From Xenoacremonium recifei (lineage: Eukaryota; Ascomycota; Sordariomycetes; Hypocreales; Nectriaceae), in the NCBI GenBank assembly GCA_012184525.1, contig WOFQ01000002.1, positions 1,116,001-1,180,000 on the forward strand: a stretch of 64,000 nt of DNA, written 5' to 3'. Shown piece by piece: positions 33,545-44,094 of this stretch. The notes below the pieces were generated by a model. It was not told the DNA's origin, did no database searches, and saw nothing but the letters and a program-made list of their open reading frames with translations. Both the position numbers and the translations under genes were made by a program. Position 1 is the first letter of the stretch. Every line of letters starts with the position of its first letter.

Positions 33545-33955
33545 GGGAAATGAATTGACGACGTATAAAAGCCACGGCAAATGATTGTTCTGGGTCCATC
33601 GTAAAGGCGTTCGTTGATAATGGCTGTATCTTGTGGCCCCATAACCGTTTCGTGGGGAGAATCTATCTCGAAATACAAATCAGTTGCCTCCCCGAAACTC
33701 CCGTACCATGGTGTGATATGAAACGCCCTCTTGCAGTGCTGCCTATCCCATATTGAAGAATCCACCTTCTATTGAGAACAAAATGCTTCTCGCCGAATTG
33801 GTGTCGATATGCTATGCCTGACAGTATCGTAAACTCGGTGACCCGATTTGGTTTGTTGTGTAGTCTGTGCCCTATGACATTCGTGAATTCCTTGACATCC
33901 TTCTAACGCCGATGCTTTCTATGTTATGCCTGGAACGCCAAGCCAAAACGAAGTC
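33545..33955. other. Convergent intergenic region
   Basis: This is 411 bp between the 3' ends of xylose reductase and sds22. No gene is seen. Confidence 0.5.
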
Positions 33956-35211
33956 CTATACCCTTACGAAAGCTAGGATTCAAGTCAGTTTTTTTACCGT
34001 TAGCTGAGAGAAGCTGGATATAGACTCACTGGCATCGATTTGCTTCAGTTGCGGCAGCGCAAGTCGAACCTTGTTCCTATAGAGCGCCGGCGCGCGCAAT
34101 TGGAGCGGATTACCTTCGAAATAAACCGTCGTGAGTTCCTCCTTGTCCTTCAGCTCCTTCTCGACGTCTCCAAAATCGGCAATATGGTTGTAGCTGGCCC
34201 AAAGTTCCACCAAATTCTTCAGGGGACCTAGGCCCTTGAGACTCTTGACTTGGTTGTTGGAAATGTCGAGAGTTGTTAGCTTGACATTCTCTTCAAGGCC
34301 TTCTAGCGATTCCAGTTTGTTGTGCGAGATGTATAGCTCTTCCAAGCTCGGCGCCTCCCTGAGCGGGGATAAGTCGGATATTCGATTCGATTGAATGCTG
34401 AGAAGGCGAAGATGGGGAAGGCCTCCCAACCCAGAAATCTCGGTGATCTTGTTCTTCGCAACCCAGAGTTCCTCCAACGACTTGAGCGTCTCCAAGTTGT
34501 TCAATTCGCGAATGCGATTCGACCCTAGTTCCAGAGATGTCAAATTGTCGAGCCCCTCCAACCCTTCAATGTGGCTGATTTTGTTGGCCACCAGAAAGAG
34601 CTCCTTTAGCTTCTTCAGATGATTTATGTGCTTGATATGTTTGATCTTATTGAAGCTCAGGTCGAGGCTCGTGAGATTTGTCAGATCATCGAGGCCCTGC
34701 AAGTGGTTGATCAGGTTGTCGTAGAGGTCTAGGTCTTCGAGGGTATCGGCGAGGCTGGCCAGGCCATCGATCTTCTGAATCCCATTTTGTCGCAAGCATA
34801 CTCGACTGACTTGCTTAAAGCGTTCGAGCTTGAGAGCGGGAATGGAGGCAACACGTGAGTGGGTGCACATGATTTCGTCGGTGTCGGAATCCATATCGTC
34901 GAGAAGATCTGCACCGAAATCAGTTTGGGAGAAAACAAAACGTGTAATTCAAAAGCCGTACCTTCGTCGGCCTCGATTTCCTCGCCGTCAAGGACATTGT
35001 CGTCGTCGGAGTATTCGGGATCGGACAGGGCTTCGGGGTTCGAGACCAGAGCCGACTTAGGGACTCGCAGCTTTCCGTCCCACCCTTTGCTGTTCCGGAG
35101 GCCAGGGCTGGCTTCTCCCTCTGCGCGCGGCGAACCCGGGAGATCCTCCTGGATGTCGACGTGCGCGTGGGAATCACTGTTCTCCTTGTCCTTGTCGAGG
35201 GAGCCAGGCAT
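33956..35211 (-). CDS. sds22: Sds22, leucine-rich-repeat regulatory subunit of protein phosphatase 1
   Basis: Three exons on the minus strand: 34962-35211, 34030-34908 and 33956-33972, giving 381 aa. After an acidic N-terminus of about 100 residues come roughly 11-12 tandem 22-residue SDS22-type leucine-rich repeats. Examples are LTSLDLSFNKIKHI, LKELFLVANKISHI, LEELWVAKNKITEI and LTTLDISNNQVKSL. They end with the LRR cap VYFEGNPLQ..PALYRNKVRLALPQLKQIDA. The last exon is only 17 nt and supplies the conserved TFVRV ending. Sds22 binds PP1 catalytic subunit in the nucleus, and acts in PP1 maturation and mitotic exit. Introns are 53 and 57 nt. Confidence 0.95.
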
Positions 35212-35906
35212 TGTGACTGTGGGAGACTGCGTTGTCGCAAGGCCGTGACGATCTGGATGGTGGGGTTACTTCGAGGTCGCGAGGGGTGCGAAGAGGATGT
35301 GCTGCCTGGAATGAGTGTTGAATCCGGAGGCCAGAAGTTGTTGAAGGAAAGAAATCGAAGCGAAGGCTGAGTTCCACGACCGTTGGATGGGGTCTTGAGT
35401 TTAGGACCTGACCGTTGAATTGGGTTAAGGCTGTATGGGAAAGTGCCAGAGGACCTGAAGTGACGTGTGAGGATGCCCGCCTTATTAATGACCTGGAGTT
35501 TCCCGTCTCCACTGTCTGCCTCGATGGACCTGGAGTTTGGTGCCTGCAGCCTATAATGGCATGCCAACAGCAACTGGAACAAGCCAGTGTGCTGGCCGCC
35601 AGCCATCAGTCCACCACCAGCAGCCTGAAAGCGGGGTGACTTCCAGTTGGCGAGCTGCTGGCAGGCTTGAACCGGCTCGAACCTCCCACTAGGCCGGCTG
35701 TCTGTCAGCATCTCTGGCAGCACCATCGCGTCACTCCCGTCCTCAAACCGCGCATCGCTTCAGCCCGGCAAGGCCCAGGCCCAGTCGCCAGCAAACATGT
35801 CATGACCTCCATCCACCGTCAGATCCGTCCCGACTTCTGCATTCTGCAATCTACCCGCGGGGGTCTGACCAATGCCTGAGATTGCCGGTGTCGTCGCCAT
35901 TCCCAA
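35212..35906. other. Divergent promoter region
   Basis: This is 695 bp between sds22 (leftward) and the alpha/beta hydrolase (rightward). No gene or strong motif was noticed. Confidence 0.5.
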
Positions 35907-37202
35907 ATGGCCACGCCTGCCATCCGTCGCGTGGTTGCCCGACAGAGGTTCTGGTTCTCCGCGAGCCACGATGCCCAATTACCGTCTTCGTTGATATGGA
36001 CACGCAGATCTGGGAATGGAATCAGAATTGCCTGCAGAGGCGATCCCTCTTGGCGTGGCCGTGGCTGCACCAGGAGCTTCCATGTTGCCTCGTTCTGGAT
36101 GCCGCCGTTAATCTTTACTGGCCTGTTCATAGCATTGTGGTGCTGGAAATGCACAATGCTGGTGCTATTTCAGAACATGATTATCTACAACCCATTCTTG
36201 CCGCCTAACGCAAGGAGCATGACCATTGCCGAGTTTGCACGCCAGTGTGGGGGAATCGCATGGCGTGAAGAGAGGATCAAGTCACTGGATGGAACTGAAC
36301 TCGGGCTGTGCGTGGCAGATGTCTCATCAGCTTGCGACGCTCATAGGAACGGGGCGCCCAAGACGGCGGCTTATATCCTATATTTCCAAGGTAAGGCTGA
36401 GGGGAACCTACGTCAGCTCAAATGGCTACTTACAGTTCCTTTAGGCAACGCTTCGTCACTGCCTCCGCGCCTTCCAGACATTTCCTGGATCCTTCGCCGA
36501 CTACGAGACTCGACCGAGACGCCCGTCGAATATACGATTGTTTGCTTGAGTTATCGTGGATTTTGGACATCCCACGATCGGCCGTCCGAACGCGGCATTG
36601 ATATGGACGCACAGGCGGCGCTCCAGTGGATTTCGAAAGTACATCAGACTAGATCTCTGGAGACGGACGTAGGGAAGCCAATTGTGATTCTTTGGGGACA
36701 AAGCATAGGCTGTGGATTTGCTACGAACCTGGCTGCAAAGGCAGATTGCCCACCTGATCTGCAAATTGACGGCTTGGTGCTCGAGACGCCATTTCTCTCT
36801 ACTCGGGAAATGCTGCAAGCACTTTACCCTCAAAAGTGGCTCCCCTATCAGTACCTGCATCCTTTTCTCTGGAACCACTTGAATAGCTGGGACAATCTCG
36901 GAACCATTGCTCGGAAAGCCAAGCACGGTCGGGTGCCAGCCGTGTACATGGTCGAGGCCGGCAAGGATGAGTTGGTCCCCGCCCATCACGCCGAGGGCCT
37001 TCACAAGAGATGCCAGGATGTTGGGCTCCCGGTCGAGTGGCGAAAGGTGCGCGGGGCACTTCACAATGAAGCCATGGTGAGGCCAGCGGGCAAACAGGCT
37101 CTTGCACAGTCCCTTCATTCCGCCGTGACGAGAGCCCAGTCGTTAGCTCTTCCACAAGTCCTCGAGTCGAAGCCCAAGGAAGACGGACGAGGCAACGGCT
37201 GA
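35907..37202 (+). CDS. BEM46/ABHD13-type alpha/beta hydrolase, membrane-anchored
   Basis: The frame is open throughout, but a 54-nt in-frame intron (36391-36444) is inferred because its removal restores the family motif YFQGNASSLPPRLP. The spliced product is 413 aa. One N-terminal transmembrane segment (about 66-92, PPLIFTGLFIALWCWKCTMLVLFQN) precedes the hydrolase domain. The catalytic triad is visible: nucleophile Ser248 in GQSIG, Asp336 in AGKDELVP, and His368 in GALHNEAM. The oxyanion region is LSYRGFWTS. An alternative start at 36099 (MPPLIFTG) lies right before the membrane segment and may be the true one. The residues before it show no family similarity. BEM46-like proteins sit at ER or plasma membrane and influence polarity; their substrates are unknown. 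Confidence 0.85.
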   Translation: MATPAIRRVVARQRFWFSASHDAQLPSSLIWTRRSGNGIRIACRGDPSWRGRGCTRSFHVASFWMPPLIFTGLFIALWCWKCTMLVLFQNMIIYNPFLPPNARSMTIAEFARQCGGIAWREERIKSLDGTELGLCVADVSSACDAHRNGAPKTAAYILYFQGKAEGNLRQLKWLLTVPLGNASSLPPRLPDISWILRRLRDSTETPVEYTIVCLSYRGFWTSHDRPSERGIDMDAQAALQWISKVHQTRSLETDVGKPIVILWGQSIGCGFATNLAAKADCPPDLQIDGLVLETPFLSTREMLQALYPQKWLPYQYLHPFLWNHLNSWDNLGTIARKAKHGRVPAVYMVEAGKDELVPAHHAEGLHKRCQDVGLPVEWRKVRGALHNEAMVRPAGKQALAQSLHSAVTRAQSLALPQVLESKPKEDGRGNG

Positions 37203-38308
37203 AACCCGACAGGAGGGTATTCTCGCCTCCCCCGTGAATCTGGTCATGCACGCTGGCCCACTGACTCCTTACGCAGGGATCGGGGCTGAATGTGCCGGCG
37301 ACGTAAGGGCTGTCAAGTCGAGTATCGGTGCGATGTTCAGGAGCGAGCTTAAGATGTGTTCGGCACTAGCACGCTTAGCTCTCAGCCCAATTGATAACCA
37401 TGACCTTGGAAGCACCCAGGTAGGACACACGGGCCACTGGAAAAAGCAAGGGTGCCGGACGGGATCTGGTTGTGCTTCGGGAGCCACGCTGGTGATGGTC
37501 CGTCTCCCGCTCTTGTGAGGATCTGATACGCGAGCACGAGTTCAAGCGACCCAAAACCGCTCGTAAAACACCAAAATGACAAGTAATTGACCCCAATTGA
37601 AGTCTGTGAATTTGTGATTCGATCGATGTAATTTTTGGCAGAATTCGCCTCCTGAGCGCAGCCTTGCAGCATCATCGCCAGGCCCGGTGTTATCAACCGT
37701 TCCCAGTGGTTGGCGCACTTCTGCCTTGCGAGCCTTGTCCACCAGCACACGACGCCAAACCACGAATCCCTGACAATAAGTTTGCTCCGCCAGCCCCTGA
37801 TCTTACTGTTTTAGAACATTTGAACCAAGGAAATGCTTCTCCTGGGGGTACGAAGCCCCTTCAGTCAGTCACGTGTGAACGCGCAAATATCCCGTCCTAA
37901 TTAACACGTCTCCTCAAGGCCCACGCGACGTATCCGTCCGCCTCACCAACTATCGCCATCCCGGCCTCACTCGCCGAGCGGCATGGGGTGTCGCTGTATT
38001 AGGCAGCCGGACCTGTGGCTTAGGGGATGCATGGGCCCGTGGGAATAATTATAAAAATGGCCTCTCGCCTCAACTTGCGTGACTGAAGCTGGAAGAGTCA
38101 TGCCAGCTTCGCTCCAAGTTGCGGCCTGAGGTAAGTCGTCGACAAAAATAGCTCCTTTTTCCATCTCCATCGACGCTGTTCTTCTCTATTATCTCCTATC
38201 CATCTATTGTCTCAAGTCGTCACGAGTCCATACATACCATCTTAATACCACTGTCGCCCCCCGAGCGCCATTTAATCCTCCCGACCGAGACATCGTTCAC
38301 CATCCACC
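37203..38308. other. Intergenic region
   Basis: This is the promoter region of the BTB gene. It contains a CACGTG box at 37870-37875 and an AT-rich ATAATTATAAAAATGG near 38045-38060. No gene is supported. Confidence 0.5.
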
Positions 38309-39322
38309 ATGTTCACAGGCAGCAAAAGATTCGAGGGCTCGAGCCGCAGCTTTTCTAAAAGCCACAAGGCCAGCAAGTCGTCAGCGTCTTTCAGCAAGGA
38401 CAGCGGTGTGACCAAGCGACGCCATGAATCTCGTCAACGACGACCAACGACAGCATCAAGCGCTGCCACGAGCGAAAGCACTGCTACTCTGATGACAGAC
38501 GGGTAAGTTCTTCCACTCATTTTCCGATTTTCCCTCTTGCTAAAACCCCGCAGCCAGCAATCCGCAATAATCACCTTGGTCATCGGTGCCGAACAGCGTC
38601 TCTTCGCCGCCCACGAGCACGTCCTCCGAGCCAGCCCTTTCTTCAACCACGCTCTGCGTGATGGCTTCATGGACCTCGCCACCAAGCGCATCGCCCTGCC
38701 TGACGAAGAGCCGGAGATCTTCAGCTCGGTGCTGGAGTACCTCTACAAGGGCGACTACTATCCTCGACTGATGCATAATAAGCGACGGAACTCGTGGGAG
38801 CTGGAGCCCACTGACGAGAATCGTGGTCCTGTTGAGAGCACTGTCTACCACCGCATCATGGATGGCGACCTGCTCAAGGACACGGTCATATACTGCGCAG
38901 CCGAGAAGTATGGCCTCGACGAGTTGAAGAAGCTTGCGTTGCGGAAGCAGGGTCTTCGTATGCGGCTCCCTCTCATCCCCTTCACTGTCATTTACTAACT
39001 ATTGCAGAATCTGGTATTCAGTGCAGCACTATTCTCTCGTCGGCCCGCTATGCCTATGCCAACACGCCGGACAGCGACTCCAAGCTTCGCGCTCACTATC
39101 TCGCCCTGATCATCCGTTCGCGAAGCACCTTTAAGCGAAGCGGCACCATGCAGCTCGAGATGTATAACGGTGGCACCCAACTTTTCTTTGACCTCTTTGT
39201 TGCGCTTTGCAACCATGTTGATGACATTTCTTCGGCACAGTAAGTGCCGATGCACTCTTCTTACTGGCCCCCTTCTAACTCATTCTTCCAGGAACACTCC
39301 ACGATCTAACCGCCACTTCTAA
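38309..39322 (+). CDS. BTB/POZ domain protein
   Basis: Four exons: 38309-38502, 38554-38957, 39008-39239 and 39292-39322, giving 286 aa. A Ser/Lys-rich N-terminus of about 65 residues precedes a BTB/POZ fold. This begins SAIITLVIGAEQRLFAAHEHVLRASPFF, with the usual LPDEEPEIFSSVLEYLYKGDYY and VIYCAAEKYGLDELKKLAL blocks. An insertion of about 30 residues carrying basic and acidic runs (NKRRNSWELEP and what follows) splits the domain. No MATH, Kelch or zinc-finger domain follows. Stand-alone BTB proteins of this type are numerous in filamentous ascomycetes. They may act as cullin-3 adaptors, but the partner is unknown. Introns are 50, 50 and 52 nt. Confidence 0.88.
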
Positions 39323-40636
39323 TACGACAAACGTGACACTGCGGTATCTGACATTAATGACATGACACATTCCTCTTATTTCCCCCTCTAGACATGGGAC
39401 CAGTTTTCAGAACAGAAAATCATGAAAACGACGACAAAAAATCGGCGTTGGCGTTTTACGGATTCTTAGAAACTACCAGGATTTACCTTTTTGTGGATTT
39501 TTGATTGAACCGGTTCCCATGTACAATTACTCTTCTCGGACGGCCTCTAGGGACTTTCTGGATTCTTTTGGAGTTTTGCTGTTCACTTCTTCAGGTGGGA
39601 GAAGAATACCCACAGGAACTTTTACGACGGAGCGGGCGGGATTAGACGGGACCAAGATTGCAATGTCGACTTGGAATGACGGATGGGACGCAAATTGTAT
39701 CATCACTTCATGGTTCTAAATTTGGAGCAGATTACTTGAATGGCAGGCCTTCATTTCTCATGACCTTCTTGCATTTGGTGATCTTCTCGATGTGCTCAGT
39801 CTACAAAGCAGCTAGCGTGGGCTGTGATAGCCGTCCTCACCAGCCACAACTTTTAATTGCACTCCCCTCCAACTCATCGTGAAACAGCGTTTGCTACCGC
39901 CGGAGTGCTCCCCGGGACAAGGTTACTCAGTAAGGATAAGAAAGACTCACACTAAATGAGTCACGTCCCCTCTCTGCAGAGTGAATGGCAGGGGTGTCAG
40001 GAAGATGTAAAAAGGCAATTCGGGATCGTGGGGGACAGGAACAGGCTTCAGATTCGCTAAAAATTCGCAAGAGGTGGGCTGGATCTCGAAACTTGTGGAC
40101 TGTCTGAGCAGAGACAGCAGGGATAGGATGGGACACACGGCGGACAGAGCTAGGGGGATGCACGGTGGAGGACTGGAGCGTGAATGTGATACCAAGGCGG
40201 CTTGGAGAGGATCAAGAAACTCGGCTGAGGTTGCAGCTTGAAAAGCAAAAATATGTCCCGAGGTCAGGTTCTCGCTGATCTGATTAGCTGACTAGGGGCT
40301 TTTCTTCCGCTGGACATCTGTCCTTCCGTGCCGCTGCAATGTTCCGTCACGCTGTCCTCACAAATCTAAAAACAGAGATATCATGATCATACTGGCCGTC
40401 ATGCCCCCTCGCATCATTCTGATGTGAACGTGCGTCCTACTGCTACCCGCGTATCAGACGCCAGTCCCGGGAAAAGCGCCCTTTTTGGACAAGACAACGA
40501 TGCCTCGCTCCCGAGCGATATAGCCCTTCATAAACTCCTGATGTGGCAAGCGTTAGTGACTCAGATATTTCTAAGGCTGATAGAGGGGGCGTGCGGATTG
40601 CGCGAACAGGGATGTCGTGAATGCCCCAGGCAGAAA
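39323..40636. other. Convergent intergenic region
   Basis: This is 1.3 kb between the 3' ends of the BTB gene and csn12. No coding frame with support was found. Confidence 0.5.
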
Positions 40637-42324
40637 TCACAGGCATCGTGAAGAGGCAGCGACGCGGATGACGAGTATATAGTCAAATGACCGCCACTCG
40701 GCGACAAACGAGACGATTTTGAACTTTTGATGGCACGGCAAGCCCAACACGGATGACCGACATGGCAAGGCAACCGGCGCTTCTCGGGATCACAATGCAG
40801 GGTGCACAGCGACAACTCACCTTGTAAATCATATTGGCCAATAGACACTCCACCTCATCCGTGTCAAGCCTCTCCTTTCCGCTTGTCATTTTGATGGCAG
40901 CCTTGAATTCGGCCACAGGAATACGAGTCCTGCGCACCATGCACAAGGTGTCTCCAGGAGGCGGATCGTCGTATCCGCCGGCGATAAAGACCTTGCGAAG
41001 GAGGTTACGCAGGGCCACGTCATGGGAGCGCTCCAACGTAAGGTAAATGCGCCGCCTGACGAATTCGTTTTCGCCTGTCACGAGGGCGTGGTCAAACAGA
41101 CGGAGGTCGCCTTTCTTGATGGCCTCTGCAAGCGGAGCGAAGATCTTTTGAAGGTGGGGGAATGGCTCGAGGAGGAGTTTCGTGGGAAGAACGTGGGTGG
41201 TGAGGAGACGGCAAGGGATCAGGTAGGTCAGGATTCGCCTGTTGATGTTAGCACAAATCACCTGCATATGCATGGCCACGAAGCATACTCTAGCTGAGGT
41301 TTCGCATCGTGCTTGCAGAGAGCCCATGCCTCGGTAAGATGCTTTTCAGCCTGTGCTTTCTTGTCAGCGCGTTCAATAAAGCATATCGAATGCTCATCAT
41401 ACCTCGATATAATTTTCTTCTAAGAATGCCAGAACGCCTTCATAGTATTTGAATGTCACCCTTTGGGCTTTGGGGAAGCACTCCAACGGCGGCATGTCTC
41501 CCTTGTCCTTATACACAGCCAGCGTCTTAAGGATGGTTCTGGACAGAGAGGCCTGGTTCAGTTTGAAGTAGGTTTTGAAAAGAAGGTTAATAATGAAGTA
41601 TATCCCCCATTTCCGCGACTCCTCCAGGGGCGCTCTGTGGCATAGTCAGTCATCATAGCTGGACATCAGAACATGACAAATAACCAGCTCACCTGTCGTT
41701 CAGACATAGGGTAAATATCCGTTTGAGATGCTGCTCACAGTCACGCAGCTGTCCCTGTCTGTCCATGTCGGGCTCGAAGTCGTCCATCACGACGGGATTA
41801 GCTGTTGTGATGTCCTCGTATGTCGATTTCGCGCGCTCTAAGTCGGACTTGATAGCGAATAGCCGAAGGTGCTTCCCCACCATGTAGAGAGTCGGAATCG
41901 TCCAGGCCTCGAAGCCATGGTTGTTGTAACCCCTAATGAGCAGCGAGACCACTTCCTTCCAAATCTCGTACACTTTGGTGTATGTGGACTTTGAAATGTT
42001 AGAAGGTGTTAAATATCTGACGGTGTTTATGGTCCTTACCCTTCCGTGTTTGATGGCGAGGCGCTCCTTTATTGCTTTCCAGTACGCCTGATACACTTCA
42101 CTCCAGCCCTTGAACTCCTCGTCAATCAATTTAGGGCCTTTTGATGTGTTGGTTTTGAGAAAGTGCTTGATATCCCCTTTGAGACTGTAGGTATTCGAGC
42201 CCTGCACGATAGCATTCAGTCGATCAAGGTCATGATCGGGAGGATCGGGGGAGAGAGTCAACGCGAGGAGGTAGCCATTCCTCTCAGATCTCGCGGCTGC
42301 GAAATCTCTGAAAAGGTTGTTCAT
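40637..42324 (-). CDS. csn12: Csn12-type PCI-domain protein (COP9 signalosome-associated / mRNA export family)
   Basis: Six exons on the minus strand: 42040-42324, 41693-41988, 41403-41634, 41289-41350, 40821-41238 and 40637-40723, giving 459 aa. The start is the ATG at 42324 (MNNLFRDFAAARSERNGYLLA). Family landmarks are EEFKGWSEVYQAYWKA, VVSLLIRGYNNHGFEAW, LEESRKWGIYFIINLLFKTYFKLNQASL, VTFKYYEGVLAFLEENY, ILTYLIPCRLLTTHVLPT and the winged-helix part of the PCI domain (DEVECLLANMIYK). Yeast Csn12 and animal PCID2 relatives link to the signalosome and to Thp1-like mRNA export and splicing factors. The last exon is tentative: the acceptor before 40723 keeps frame, but the resulting tail is not one I recognise. 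Intron 1 (51 nt) is stop-free and in frame. Confidence 0.87.
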
Positions 42325-42897
42325 CACTGCTTGTCCCGACGCGGGCTACGACGCCGTCGACCGTATGAAGTAAGAGCTGCTGAGCAGCCGCGGTGATGAG
42401 ATTTTCCGCAGATGCTAAACGCAGGAAGTCCAATGCACGGGAGATCGAAAGAAAAGAGTGAGAATATTGTTCACGCTTGAGAAAGAAATCCTTCTTGAAA
42501 GATGAGGATGAAGAATGATGATGGGGTTGGATAAATGTTCATTGTCTCAGGCAAGCAAGCCTCCTTGTCTGGATTGTTAGAGTCCTTGAGGTCACGCTGC
42601 TTGCTGATTGGGTGCTGTAAAGATGTGGAGCTCAGACCCAGTCTGTTCCGTCCGCTGAGAAGGCACGTGATGGGACTACCGAGGTGGGTCAAAGCGAACC
42701 AATCGCTGGCCGGGTCTAAGCCCTGCAAGCGCGGTCTACGATTAGCCCTCCCACATCGCCGCACAAAAAAAAATCGCTGCGTCTCCTCCAACTTTGGCCA
42801 TCTTCAATTTCATCGCGAAAATCAGAAGACACTGACCACCGTCACCGTAAGTCAACAACAAGGCCTACGCTCGTGAACATCACTAATAGAATCACAG
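42325..42897. other. Divergent promoter, csn12 / eL20
   Basis: This 573-bp region contains the starts of both transcripts. A stretch just before the eL20 ATG (GTAAGT near 42847, AATAG near 42890) could be a 5' UTR intron. No separate gene is seen. Confidence 0.5.
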
Positions 42898-43893
42898 ATG
42901 GGTAAGCATAATCCTCTTCTCACTGCCGAATCACTACAATGCCGCTCGCCGATGGAATGTTGGAAATGGACGACGACAATTTCGAACCCTGCACTGGACC
43001 TGAACTTTCTGGATTGAGGATGCGGACGGACAGAGGGCGCAAGAGGAAGGGCGTTGGAACTGAACGACAGAACTTCTCATCCTCCGGGCACAATTTTCGA
43101 ACTGGGAAGTCAACTATTCGCCCCGTTACCGAATTTTCGACGAAGCCTCTTCAACCTCTTGGATCGACCTATCGGACACCACGATTACTCTTCTATCGGC
43201 GGGCGGCATTGCAGAAACACATCCTAGAATTTTGAAGGACGGGTCAACTGACTATGCGTTCAGGTCGTCTTCAGGAATACGAGGTCATTGGCCGCCATCT
43301 GCCCACCGAGGCCAACCCTACCCCGGCCATGTACCGCATGACCATCTTCGCTCCCAACGAGACGGTCGCTAAGTCGCGATACTGGTACTTCTTGCGAGGT
43401 CTCCGAAAGGTCAAGAAGGCTACTGGTGAGATCGTCAGCGTCAAGACGGTATGTGCACGTGGAGGCATCCGAGCCTGGAACAACGACTGATGATACGTTC
43501 AGATCCACGAGAAGCACCCTCTCAAGGTCAAGAACTTCGGCATCTGGATCCGATACGACTCTCGCTCGGGCACCCATAACATGTACAAGGAGTACCGTGA
43601 GATGTCCCGAACAGACGCTGTCGAGTCCCTCTACTCTGACATGGCCGCCCGCCACCGTGCCCGCTTCAGGTCGATCCACGTATGTGCCAGCCCTCAGTCT
43701 ACAGAGTAGCGCAGATAAACTAACCTACGAAAAGATCCTCCGAGTTGCTGAGCTCGAGAAGACCGAGGACGTCAAGCGACCCTACATCAAGCAGCTCACC
43801 ACCAAGGACCTGAGCTTCCCTCTCCCCCACCGTATCGCCAAGGAGAACACCAAGAAGATCTTCAGCGCGAAGCGACCTTCCACTTTCGCTTAG
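42898..43893 (+). CDS. rpl20: 60S ribosomal protein eL20 (L18a/L20)
   Basis: Four exons: 42898-42901, 43264-43448, 43503-43679 and 43735-43893, giving 174 aa, the usual eL20 length. The first coding exon is only 4 nt (ATG G), followed by a 362-nt intron. This restores the conserved MGRLQEYEVIGRHLPTEANPTP N-terminus. Other conserved blocks are RMTIFAPNETVAKSRYWYFLRGLRKVKKATGEIV, YDSRSGTHNMYKEYRE and IKQLTTKDLSFPLPHR, with the end FSAKRPSTFA. It is a structural protein of the large cytosolic ribosomal subunit. A long first intron directly behind the start codon is common in fungal ribosomal protein genes and often enhances expression. Confidence 0.96.
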
Positions 43894-44094
43894 AATGTTT
43901 TCGGTTTCGAGGACGGTTGGGCAGGCTCTGCGGGTGTTAACTACGGATCATGGAAATATCAACTGCATTTGCTCGATAAAACGGGCAGCGAATGACCAAA
44001 AAATTCTGAGCATAGTGCGGGGGCTCTGGTGATGTGATGCAATTGATATGTTTTTTCTACTTAAAATATTGGTGAGAGTGCTCGCTCAACCGCT

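Noticed and set aside
37203..38308. Search for a gene between the hydrolase and the BTB gene
   Set aside because: Only short frames with no conserved blocks or splice continuity were found.
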